A DNA stretch of 13,346 bases. Source: JBEIFW01 sp044370695. GTDB taxonomy: Bacteria; Actinomycetota; Acidimicrobiia; Acidimicrobiales; Ilumatobacteraceae. Location: positions 1 to 13,346 of the forward strand of contig JBILVB010000107.1 of assembly GCA_044370695.1 (NCBI GenBank), written 5' to 3'. Each line of letters starts with the position of its first letter. Within the stretch, counting starts at the first letter, position 1. The translations under genes were made by a program, and so were the position numbers. A model generated the notes under the pieces. It saw only the letters and a program-made list of their open reading frames with translations. It did no database searches and had not been told where the DNA came from. This document shows, in pieces, positions 7,381 through 13,346 of this stretch.

Positions 7381-8618
7381 GAGCCGGTGAGCAGCCAGCG
7401 TCGCACGAGATCGAGCGAGGAGATCACGCTCAACTGCCGCATCTGGTCGCGAACCCCGGGGAGGCGCAGCGCGTAGGCCTGCGTCGCCCGGCCGGGCGTC
7501 GCCAGGCCGACGAACAGGGTGCCGGCAGGCATGCCGTCCTGCTCGGCCGGGCCGGCCACCCCGGTCAGGGACAACCCGACATCGCAACCGAGGACGCGGC
7601 GCGCCCCGTCGGCCATGGCGATCGCCGACGACTCCGAGACCACCGGACCCAGCGGCACGCCGAGCAGGTCGAACTTCACCTCGCTCGCGTACGACACGAT
7701 CGCCCCCCGGACCACGTCGCTCGACCCGGGGATCCCGGTGAGGCGGCCGCACACGAGCCCACCCGTCACGGACTCGGCCAATCCGAGGGTGAGCCCCCGA
7801 CGGCGCAGGCCGTCGAGCACCACCGACTCCATCGTGTCGCCGTCCGTACCGAACACGATGGGGCCGATCACGGCTCGTACCTCGGCCTCCCAGTGGTCGA
7901 GCACGGCGGCGACGGATCCGGCGTCGGGTCCTTTGGCCGTGAGGCGGACCTTGATGCCCTCCCATCCGGATGCCAGGAAGGCCAGCGTGGGATTTCCGTC
8001 GGCCTCGAGTCGCTCGATGATCCCGTCGAGTCGCTGGTTCAGCCCGCTCTCGCTCTCACCCCAGGTCCGCAGCACCCTGCTGGCGATGACGGAGGGGTCA
8101 CCGGACCGTCGGCGAAGGTCGGGCAGGACCGCGCGCTGCACCATGTCCTGCATCTCGTGGGGCACCCCCGGAACGCAGTAGACGACACGCTCGCCGACCG
8201 GACAGACGAGACCGGGCGCCGTCCCCCGGGTCTGCGGGATGACCGTGGCGCCGACCGGCACCAGCGCCTGGCGCAGGTTGTTGTCCGGCATCGCTCGCCC
8301 ACGGGCGGCGAAGAGGTGACGAATCACGTCGGCCACCGACTCGTCGAGACGCAGTTCCGCGCCCATCACCCGGGCGACGGCGTCCCTCGTGATGTCGTCA
8401 TGGGTCGGTCCGAGACCACCACACACGATCACGGCCTCGGCGCGGGTGAGGGCCAACTGCAGGGCCTCGACGATCCGACCGAGGTTGTCCCCCACCTTCG
8501 TCTGGTGGAGGGAGTCGATCCCGGCCTGTGCCAACTGGTCGCCGATCCAGGAGGAGTTCGTGTCGACGATCTGGCCGAGCAGCAGTTCGGTGCCGACGGC
8601 GAGGACTTCGCAGCGCAT
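7377..8618 (-). CDS. cinA: CinA-family protein (MoCF-like domain plus nicotinamide mononucleotide deamidase domain)
   Basis: A 413-residue two-domain CinA. The N-terminal part (about 1-170) is the COG1058 molybdopterin-binding-like fold with VGTELLLGQIVDTN and CGGLGPTHDDITRD. The C-terminal part (about 270-413) is the PncC-type NMN deamidase domain with AESVTGG (281-287), GIPGSSDVV and LTGVAGP. The usual AESCTGG has valine here in place of cysteine; the serine and threonine remain. PncC activity converts NMN to nicotinate mononucleotide in NAD recycling; the N-terminal domain of some CinA proteins hydrolyses ADP-ribose. Whether both work here is inferred from the family. The ATG at 8618 follows the pgsA stop by 11 bases with no clear Shine-Dalgarno. 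The stop overlaps the thpR start as GTGA. Confidence 0.92.
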   Translation of the reverse strand: MRCEVLAVGTELLLGQIVDTNSSWIGDQLAQAGIDSLHQTKVGDNLGRIVEALQLALTRAEAVIVCGGLGPTHDDITRDAVARVMGAELRLDESVADVIRHLFAARGRAMPDNNLRQALVPVGATVIPQTRGTAPGLVCPVGERVVYCVPGVPHEMQDMVQRAVLPDLRRRSGDPSVIASRVLRTWGESESGLNQRLDGIIERLEADGNPTLAFLASGWEGIKVRLTAKGPDAGSVAAVLDHWEAEVRAVIGPIVFGTDGDTMESVVLDGLRRRGLTLGLAESVTGGLVCGRLTGIPGSSDVVRGAIVSYASEVKFDLLGVPLGPVVSESSAIAMADGARRVLGCDVGLSLTGVAGPAEQDGMPAGTLFVGLATPGRATQAYALRLPGVRDQMRQLSVISSLDLVRRWLLTGS

Positions 8619-8629
8619 GGGTCGTCGGT

Positions 8630-9193
8630 CTACTGCAGCGGGGGTGCCGGCGCCGACCGACGAGCCGCTGCGAAGTACTGCCAGCCCGTGACCAGGGTGA
8701 GTCCGACCGCAGCCCACAGCAGCACGGTCCAGGACCACGAGGCGTCCCGGGCGGTGATCGGCAGCAGGGCGAAGGCCACCGCGACCTGCTGGGTCACCGT
8801 CTTCGCCTTGGCCAGCCGTTTGGCGGGGACGCTCACCCCGCGCGCGCCCACGACCGTGCGGTACACGCTGACGGCGACCTCGCGTCCGGCGATGAGCAAC
8901 ACGGGCACGAGCGGGAAGACCTCGTAGGAGACCAGCATGAACATCGCCCCCAGGACCAGGATCTTGTCCGCGAGCGGGTCGAGGAAGGCCCCCGAGCGGG
9001 TGGCACCCATCCGTCGTGCGAGCCAGCCGTCCACCCCGTCGCTCGCGCAGAGCACGAACCAGAGCACGAGTGCCACCCAGGACCCGTCACCGCCGTCGAT
9101 CAGCAGGAACAACAGCGGCGAGACCAGCACCCGTGCCACGGTGACCGCGTTGGCCCAGGTGGCGATCGCTGTCGGGCTGTAGGTGTTCGTCAT
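8630..9193 (-). CDS. pgsA: CDP-diacylglycerol--glycerol-3-phosphate 3-phosphatidyltransferase
   Basis: A 187-residue integral membrane CDP-alcohol phosphatidyltransferase that would make phosphatidylglycerophosphate from CDP-diacylglycerol and glycerol-3-phosphate. The signature residues are D52, D55, G56, A59, R60, G68, D72 and D76. Hydrophobic segments near 17-32, 38-51, 78-91, 94-103 and 155-170 suit the usual multi-pass topology. One oddity: seven residues separate the AR pair from the glycine, where the standard pattern has eight; reading the codons shows no frame break. The ATG at 9193 overlaps the rimO TGA as ATGA. Position between rimO and cinA matches the common actinobacterial arrangement and supports PgsA over other CDP-alcohol transferases. 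A phosphatidylinositol phosphate synthase is less likely. Confidence 0.9.
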   Translation of the reverse strand: MTNTYSPTAIATWANAVTVARVLVSPLLFLLIDGGDGSWVALVLWFVLCASDGVDGWLARRMGATRSGAFLDPLADKILVLGAMFMLVSYEVFPLVPVLLIAGREVAVSVYRTVVGARGVSVPAKRLAKAKTVTQQVAVAFALLPITARDASWSWTVLLWAAVGLTLVTGWQYFAAARRSAPAPPLQ

Positions 9194-10464
9194 CGGCCCC
9201 CCGGCCCTCCCGGGGCGGACCCTAGTGGCCGGCCCACGAGGTCCGGCCCGTGGGCGTCGATCACTTCGACCGCCACGAGATCCCCGACGGGCAGCTCGGA
9301 CGGCAGGACCACGACGCCGTCGATCTCGGGTGCCTCCCGATGCGAACGACCGACCCCCGGTTCGTCGACGAGCACCGTGGCGACCGTTCCGATCAGTGCG
9401 TCGCGCCGGGCCGCCGTGATCCGGTCCTGGAGTTCCCGGACCTCGGCGAGGCGTTCCGCGGCGAGGGACGCCGGAACCTTCGGCCTCAGCTCGGCGGCAT
9501 GGGTCCCCGACTCCTCGGAGTAGGCGAAGAACCCGCACCAGTCGAGCTGGGCGGCCTCGACGAAGGCGAGCAGTTCGTCGTGGTCCTCCTCGGTCTCCCC
9601 CGGATAGCCGACGATGAAGTTCGAGCGGAACGCAGCGTCCGGAGCGAGCGACCGGATGGATTCGATCCGGCGCAGGAAGCGGGTCCCGTCGCCCCATCGG
9701 CGCATGCGGCGGAGATGGACCTTCGACACGTGCTGGAGCGAGAGGTCGAAGTACGGCACGCCCGTGGCCAGGACGGCGTCGACGAGAGCATCGGTCAGAT
9801 CGGAGGGATACAGGTAGAGCACGCGCACGCGCGGCACGAGTTCGGCGACGGCGGCGAGCAGCGGGACGATGGCGCCCGCCCCGAGTTCGGGGGCATCCTT
9901 CCCGTACGAGGCGAGATCCTGCGCGACCAGCACGACCTCCTGCACCCCGAGCGACTCGACCTCGGCCAGGACGGAGGCCGGCGTGCGGCTGCGCTGCGGG
10001 CCTCGGAACGAGGGGATGGCGCAGAACCCGCAGGTGCGGTCGCATCCCTCGGCCACCTTGACGTAGGCCCAGGGCGCCGCCGACCGGGGCCGGGGCAGGT
10101 TCAGCAGGTCGAGCGACGGGACGGGCGCCTGCTTGCGGGAGAGCTGCACCGGCACGCCGAACCCACGCACGGCATCGGCTTGCGGAAGCGCTGTCGCGAG
10201 TTCCTGGCCGTAGCGCTCCGCCATGCATCCCGTGACGACGAGCCGACTTCCCGCTCGCCGGACCCCGTCCAGGGCGAGCACGGTGTCGACGGACTCGCGG
10301 CGCGCCTCGTCGATGAAAGCGCAGGTGTTGACCACGACGAGGTCGGCCTCCGCCACGGAACGGGCCTGCTCGTAACCATCGGCCAACAGCGTGCCGACCA
10401 GTTTGTCGGAGTCGACCTCGTTCTTCGGGCACCCCAGCGTCTCGATCCAGAAACGCTGCGCCAT
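9190..10464 (-). CDS. rimO: Ribosomal protein S12 methylthiotransferase (radical SAM)
   Basis: A 424-residue methylthiotransferase that adds a methylthio group to the conserved aspartate of ribosomal protein S12. The N-terminal UPF0004 domain has its three iron-sulfur cysteines: C12 (ETLGCPKNEVDSD), C48 (VNTCAF) and C80 (TGCMAE). The radical SAM cluster motif is C141-x3-C145-x2-C148 (EGCDRTCGFCAIPSFRG). The last ~65 residues form a TRAM-like domain. LGCPKN and the pgsA/cinA neighbours favour RimO over the tRNA enzyme MiaB. The ATG at 10464 has no Shine-Dalgarno but carries TAGCCT seven bases upstream, so the transcript may be leaderless. The stop overlaps pgsA as ATGA. First gene of the four-gene operon. 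Confidence 0.95.
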   Translation of the reverse strand: MAQRFWIETLGCPKNEVDSDKLVGTLLADGYEQARSVAEADLVVVNTCAFIDEARRESVDTVLALDGVRRAGSRLVVTGCMAERYGQELATALPQADAVRGFGVPVQLSRKQAPVPSLDLLNLPRPRSAAPWAYVKVAEGCDRTCGFCAIPSFRGPQRSRTPASVLAEVESLGVQEVVLVAQDLASYGKDAPELGAGAIVPLLAAVAELVPRVRVLYLYPSDLTDALVDAVLATGVPYFDLSLQHVSKVHLRRMRRWGDGTRFLRRIESIRSLAPDAAFRSNFIVGYPGETEEDHDELLAFVEAAQLDWCGFFAYSEESGTHAAELRPKVPASLAAERLAEVRELQDRITAARRDALIGTVATVLVDEPGVGRSHREAPEIDGVVVLPSELPVGDLVAVEVIDAHGPDLVGRPLGSAPGGPGGR

Positions 10465-10471
10465 GCGCCGC

Positions 10472-10477
10472 AGGCTA
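10472..10477 (-). promoter_or_regulatory. rimO: Candidate -10 element of a leaderless rimO promoter
   Basis: The minus strand reads TAGCCT, then seven bases, then the rimO ATG. That spacing would place the transcription start at the A of the ATG. No clear -35 hexamer is seen; a 14-bp palindrome occupies that position. Confidence 0.5.
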
Positions 10478-10484
10478 CCCGCGA

Positions 10485-10498
10485 CCCGGTCGACCGGG
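10485..10498. repeat. Perfect 14-bp palindrome upstream of rimO
   Basis: CCCGGTCGACCGGG is a perfect inverted repeat with no spacer. It lies 7 bases upstream of the candidate rimO -10 and also downstream of the SMP-30-family gene stop on the same strand. It could be an operator or a weak stem; there is no T-run, so a classical terminator is not supported. In GC-rich DNA such a palindrome can arise by chance. Confidence 0.5.
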
Positions 10499-10533
10499 CC
10501 GGGGGAGCTGCGTGCGCAGGCCGGCGATCGGCC

Positions 10534-11448
10534 TCAGAACGCGAGCGCCAGTCCGGGCCATCGCCAGGTGGTCGACAGCAGACGACCGCTGGCACCGCAG
10601 GTGACCCATGCCGTGCGCAGATCGGGTCCGCCGAAGCAGATGTTCGTCGTGAGCACGTCGCCCGTGGCGAGGTGATCGAGCACGTCCCCGTCGGGCGACA
10701 CCACGGTGATCCCGCCGTTGACCAGGGTGCCGACGCAGACGTTTCCGGCGCCGTCGACGGCCAGGGAATCGAGCAACTGCATGCCCGGCAGGCCGACGAG
10801 CAGCGGCCAGGGATCGAGCGGAGCCGGGTCCTCGAGCTGTCCGGGTGCGACGACCCGACGCCGGAACACGCGCCCGGCGTGCGTCTCGGCCCAGTACAGC
10901 ACCGACCCGTCCGGAGACAGGCCGATCCCATTGGGACCGTCGACGGGGAACACGACCTCACGGATCGCCGAGCCGTCGGGCTGCGCGTAGTAGATGCCGG
11001 TGCGGTCGCTCAGACGACCGTGGCGGATGCCGTGGTCGGTGAACCACATGCCACCGGCCCGGTCGAACACGAGATCGTTCGGTGCCCGCAGGGGGTGGCC
11101 GTCGCATTCGGTGTAGAGGTCGGTGATCGCGCCGGTCGCAAGGTCGACCCGCTGGATGCGTCCGCCGAGATACCGGTCGGGGTCGAAGGGCCCGGGCAGG
11201 AGCATGCCAGCGAGTTCGACCGGGGTGAAGCATCCGCCGTTGTTGCAGAGGTAGAGCGCCCCGTCCGGGCCGATCGCGGCCCCGTTCGGCCCACCCGGTA
11301 CCTCGGCGATCACCTCCGTCGATCCGTCGGGACGGATCCGTGTGATGCGGGGTCCGAACATCTCGACGAGCACCACCGATCCGTCGGGCATGGCGATCGG
11401 GCCCTCGGGGAATCGCAACCCGTCGGCCACCGTGGTCCAGTTCGTCAT
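10534..11448 (-). CDS. SMP-30/gluconolactonase/LRE-family beta-propeller protein
   Basis: A 304-residue six-bladed propeller of the SMP-30/gluconolactonase family; members hydrolyse sugar lactones or related esters with a divalent metal. The expected ligands are E15 (RFPEGP), N173 (DGPNGIGLSPDG) and D227 (LLDSLAVDG), with N124 (RAPNDLVFD) as the family's substrate-side asparagine. No signal peptide is seen, so it is probably cytoplasmic. The substrate cannot be told from sequence, and no sugar-acid genes flank it. The ATG at 11448 has a good ribosome site, GGAGGT (11455-11460), with 6-nt spacing. It lies 71 bases after the Trm112-family stop and 69 bases before rimO, on the same strand. No terminator is obvious on either side. 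Confidence 0.87.
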   Translation of the reverse strand: MTNWTTVADGLRFPEGPIAMPDGSVVLVEMFGPRITRIRPDGSTEVIAEVPGGPNGAAIGPDGALYLCNNGGCFTPVELAGMLLPGPFDPDRYLGGRIQRVDLATGAITDLYTECDGHPLRAPNDLVFDRAGGMWFTDHGIRHGRLSDRTGIYYAQPDGSAIREVVFPVDGPNGIGLSPDGSVLYWAETHAGRVFRRRVVAPGQLEDPAPLDPWPLLVGLPGMQLLDSLAVDGAGNVCVGTLVNGGITVVSPDGDVLDHLATGDVLTTNICFGGPDLRTAWVTCGASGRLLSTTWRWPGLALAF

Positions 11449-11519
11449 CGCCGCACCTCCGGGTGCACGGGGCCCCGACGGCCCCCGACCCCGGGAAGCT
11501 AGCCCCTGCCCGGATCCGC
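11449..11519. other. Gap between the Trm112-family and SMP-30 genes: GC-rich inverted repeats
   Basis: The 71 bases hold the SMP-30 ribosome site (11455-11460) and a perfect palindrome CGGGGCCCCG (11468-11477). These could form stems in the transcript, but no T-run follows on the minus strand, so I do not call a terminator. No -35/-10 pair stands out. Confidence 0.4.
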
Positions 11520-11756
11520 TCAGTCCGTCCAGTTGAGGCGAAGCCCCAATGCCTGGACCTTGGCCATGATCCGATCGTGTTCCGCCTCCGTGACCGTCTC
11601 TGCCTCGTCGATCAGCATCACGGGGATACCGGCATCGATCCGGTACTTGCGCCGCAGCCTCGGGTTGTAGAGCACGGATTCGTCGACCAGTTCGTACAGG
11701 GGCCCTTTGTCCTGCGGGCAGGCCAGGATCTCCAACAGCGCCGGGTCGAGTGCCAT
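11520..11756 (-). CDS. Trm112 family protein
   Basis: A 78-residue protein of the Trm112/YcaR-like family. The N-terminus LLEILACPQDKGPL and the later YRIDAGIPVMLIDEAE segment are the family's two hallmarks. Only one cysteine (C13) is present, so the zinc-binding set of eukaryotic Trm112 is incomplete, as in many bacterial members. Eukaryotic Trm112 activates methyltransferases; the bacterial role is not established. The ATG at 11756 has no Shine-Dalgarno but has TAGCGT exactly 7 bases upstream, hinting at a leaderless message of its own. It lies 36 bases after the phosphomannomutase stop and could also be read through from that gene. Confidence 0.88.
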   Translation of the reverse strand: MALDPALLEILACPQDKGPLYELVDESVLYNPRLRRKYRIDAGIPVMLIDEAETVTEAEHDRIMAKVQALGLRLNWTD

Positions 11757-11763
11757 GCCCGAG

Positions 11764-11769
11764 ACGCTA
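11764..11769 (-). promoter_or_regulatory. Candidate -10 element of a leaderless Trm112-family promoter
   Basis: The minus strand reads TAGCGT, then seven bases, then the ATG at 11756, the same geometry as at rimO. An 8-bp palindrome CGGGCCCG (11778-11785) lies just upstream. Confidence 0.45.
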
Positions 11770-11792
11770 CCGGCGGCCGGGCCCGACGGCTG

Positions 11793-13142
11793 CTATCCGG
11801 CGACGAGGTGCAGCACCTGGGCGACCCGCTCGTCGCACTCGGCCCGCGTCGGCGCTTCGAGGTTGAGCCGAAGCAGTGGCTCGGTGTTTGACGGACGAAG
11901 GTTGAACCACCACTCGCCGCAGTCGACGGTGAGTCCGTCGAGGTGATCCTGTTCGTATCCGCCGTAGGCGGCTGCCACTCGGGCCATCACCGCACCGACG
12001 TCGGCGACCTCGGTGTTGATCTCGCCGGACGCCTCGTACCGCTCGAAGGGGCGGCGCAACTCCGACAACGGGATCCCCGCAGCGCTCAACTGCTCGAGCA
12101 CGATGAGCGAGGCGATGATCCCGGAATCGGCGCGGAAGTTGTCCCGGAAGTAGTAGTGCGCCGAATGCTCCCCGCCGAAGGCGGCACCGGTCTCGGCCAT
12201 CACCTGCTTGATGTACGAATGCCCGACCCGGGTGCGGACCGGGACGCCGCCGCGTTCGCGGATCACCTCGGGAACGGCCCGTGAGCAGATGCAGTTGTGC
12301 AGGATGGTCGCGCCCGGCTCCCGGGCGAGCACCCCGGCGGCCAGGATCGCCGTGGTCGTCGACCCGGACAGACCCCGGCCCTGCTCGTCGACGAGGAACA
12401 CCCGGTCGGCATCGCCGTCGAACGCAAGCCCGACGTCGAAGCCCCCGGCGACCACCCGCCGCTGGAGATCGCGCTGGTTCGCCGGCTGGAGCGGGTCGGC
12501 CGGATGGTTGGGGAAGGTGCCGTCGAGCTCGGGGTAGAGGACCTCGAGATCGAAGGGCAACCCGGCGAACACCGCCGGCACCACCAGCCCACCCATGCCG
12601 TTGGCGGTGTCGGCGACGACCCGCAAGGGGCGCAGTACCGAACGGTCCACGAACGACCGGACGTGGTCGGCGAACGCGCCGAGCAGATCATCGTGGCGTT
12701 CGGTCCCTCGGGTGACGGACCGCTGGACCGAACCGCCGGCCAGTTCCACCGCAGCGGCGTCCCGAACCTGGTCCAGGCCGGAATCGAGGCCGAGCGGGCG
12801 GGCGCCGCGGAGACAGAACTTCATGCCGTTGTACTGCGCCGGGTTGTGGGACGCCGTGAGCATGATGCCGGGGGCGTCGAGACGCCCCGAGGCGAAGTAC
12901 AGCAGGTCGGTCGAGGCAAGGCCGAGGTGCACGACATCGACGCCTTGGCTCGTCACTCCGTCCGCGATCGCCGCTGCCAGCGCCGTCCCGCTCGGGCGCA
13001 TGTCCCTTGCGAGCAGCACCGTGTCGGCTCCAGCGAACCGGGCGAAGGCCGAACCGATCGCCCGAGCCGCGGCCTCGTCGAGTTGGTCGGGCACGACACC
13101 CCGGACGTCGTACGCCTTGAAGATCGCGTCGAGTGCGGCCAT
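11793..13142 (-). CDS. manB: Phosphomannomutase/phosphoglucomutase
   Basis: A 449-residue alpha-D-phosphohexomutase that interconverts sugar 6- and 1-phosphates, supplying mannose-1-phosphate or glucose-1-phosphate for cell-envelope glycans. All four active-site loops are present, numbered from the ATG at 13142: phosphoserine S98 in TASHNP, metal loop DGDADR (242-247), sugar loop GEHSAHYYF (from 324) and phosphate loop RPSNTEPLLRL (from 416). The N-terminus LDAIFKAYDVRG is typical of actinobacterial PMM/PGM. A GTG three codons upstream (13151) is possible, but a TACGAT hexamer directly before that GTG (13157-13152) would be the -10, making the ATG a better choice. No Shine-Dalgarno is seen. 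The gene precedes the Trm112-family gene, a common actinobacterial pairing. Preference for mannose or glucose cannot be decided here. Confidence 0.93.
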   Translation of the reverse strand: MAALDAIFKAYDVRGVVPDQLDEAAARAIGSAFARFAGADTVLLARDMRPSGTALAAAIADGVTSQGVDVVHLGLASTDLLYFASGRLDAPGIMLTASHNPAQYNGMKFCLRGARPLGLDSGLDQVRDAAAVELAGGSVQRSVTRGTERHDDLLGAFADHVRSFVDRSVLRPLRVVADTANGMGGLVVPAVFAGLPFDLEVLYPELDGTFPNHPADPLQPANQRDLQRRVVAGGFDVGLAFDGDADRVFLVDEQGRGLSGSTTTAILAAGVLAREPGATILHNCICSRAVPEVIRERGGVPVRTRVGHSYIKQVMAETGAAFGGEHSAHYYFRDNFRADSGIIASLIVLEQLSAAGIPLSELRRPFERYEASGEINTEVADVGAVMARVAAAYGGYEQDHLDGLTVDCGEWWFNLRPSNTEPLLRLNLEAPTRAECDERVAQVLHLVAG

Positions 13143-13152
13143 CGCGGCCACA

Positions 13153-13166
13153 TCGTAGGGCTACGA
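13153..13166. repeat. Inverted repeat upstream of manB
   Basis: TCGTAG-GG-CTACGA is a perfect 6-bp inverted repeat with a 2-base centre. It overlaps the candidate manB -10 (TACGAT on the minus strand, 13157-13152). It may be an operator; the loop is too short for a stable RNA hairpin as written. Confidence 0.35.
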
Positions 13167-13199
13167 GCGACCACCGGGGCGACCGAACGACCCTTCCCG

Positions 13200-13346
13200 T
13201 CAGCCCGGCGGCGGGAAGGCCGGCGGCGGACGGTCCGCCTGAGCCGGTTCGACCGGCTCGATGGTCGGCGCGACGGGCTCGGAACCCGGTGGCGGCAAGA
13301 CGGCGACGGCCGGCGTCTTCGGCGTCGCCGTCACGTCCTCGGAGGG
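13200..13346 (-). CDS. Proline-rich C-terminus of an unidentified protein (runs off right edge)
   Basis: The last 48 codons of a minus-strand gene, ending in TGA at 13202-13200; the frame is open to the window edge. The tail is low in complexity and rich in Pro, Ala and Val, ending PPPAFPPPG. About 43 of 48 codons end in G or C, matching the neighbours and supporting real coding sequence. No domain is visible. It ends 57 bases before manB on the same strand. In several actinobacteria a DUF3499 protein precedes the phosphomannomutase, so that is one possible identity, but nothing in this fragment proves it. Confidence 0.6.
   Translation of the reverse strand, partial: PSEDVTATPKTPAVAVLPPPGSEPVAPTIEPVEPAQADRPPPAFPPPG

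Noticed and set aside
7381..7965. An upstream extension of the thpR frame.
   Set aside because: This is cinA sequence in another frame. The GTG at 7380 overlapping the cinA stop gives the normal ThpR N-terminus.
8619..8738. A 40-residue N-terminal extension of cinA.
   Set aside because: It overlaps the 3' end of pgsA and precedes the normal CinA start MRCEVLAVGTELL.
9194..10432. A long frame upstream of and continuous with pgsA.
   Set aside because: It is rimO in another frame. The ATG at 9193 gives a normal-length PgsA.
11468..11477. CGGGGCCCCG as a terminator stem after the Trm112-family gene.
   Set aside because: No T-run follows on the minus strand, and such stems are frequent in GC-rich DNA.
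9250..11502. A 750-codon open frame on the plus strand.
   Set aside because: It is antisense to rimO and the SMP-30 gene, shows no recognisable domain, and its composition is that of a shadow frame.

Overview
The window is GC-rich and densely coding, with strong G/C preference at third codon positions, very short gaps and several start/stop overlaps. The rimO-pgsA-cinA order, a MocR-type regulator, a phosphomannomutase followed by a Trm112-family gene, and a secreted YkuD protein with actinobacterial-type 'LDTR...DxxGY' repeats point to a high-GC actinomycete. Class Acidimicrobiia is my best guess, by inference only. No RNA gene, CRISPR, insertion sequence or prophage signal was seen. No stretch over 100 bases lacks a gene; the longest gap is the 90-bp divergent promoter region at 2814-2903.

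Region 1 (1-2813, minus strand) is a reductive pyrimidine catabolism operon. It runs beta-ureidopropionase, dihydropyrimidinase, then the N-terminal 169 residues of a CoA-acylating methylmalonate-semialdehyde dehydrogenase that leaves the window on the left. Together these would open dihydrouracil or dihydrothymine rings, remove the carbamoyl group and feed the semialdehyde carbon into acyl-CoA. The dihydropyrimidine dehydrogenase and the beta-alanine transaminase are not in the window. A divergent MocR/GabR-like regulator (2904-4271) faces the operon across a control region with three or four GGTRAC half-sites that overlap candidate promoters in both directions.

Region 2 (4315-6896, plus strand) holds a crotonase-fold protein that lacks one of the two hydratase glutamates. 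It overlaps by ATGA a secreted YkuD-domain protein ending in three ~115-residue repeats.

Region 3 (6889-10464, minus strand) is a tight operon: rimO (ribosomal protein S12 methylthiotransferase), pgsA (phosphatidylglycerophosphate synthase), cinA and thpR (2H RNA cyclic phosphodiesterase). Two of its three junctions are 4-base stop/start overlaps. recA, which often follows cinA in other bacteria, is absent; the operon instead meets the YkuD gene tail to tail with an 8-bp overlap.

Region 4 (10534-13346, minus strand) has a proline-rich C-terminal fragment of an unidentified gene, a phosphomannomutase/phosphoglucomutase, a small Trm112-family protein and an SMP-30/gluconolactonase-family lactonase. 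The rimO and Trm112 genes both lack a Shine-Dalgarno sequence and carry a TANNNT hexamer exactly 7 nt before the ATG, which suggests leaderless transcripts.

I see no convincing undescribed multi-gene system. The most checkable new points are the MocR operator layout, the leaderless promoter pair, the crotonase-YkuD coupling and a shortened PgsA signature spacing.
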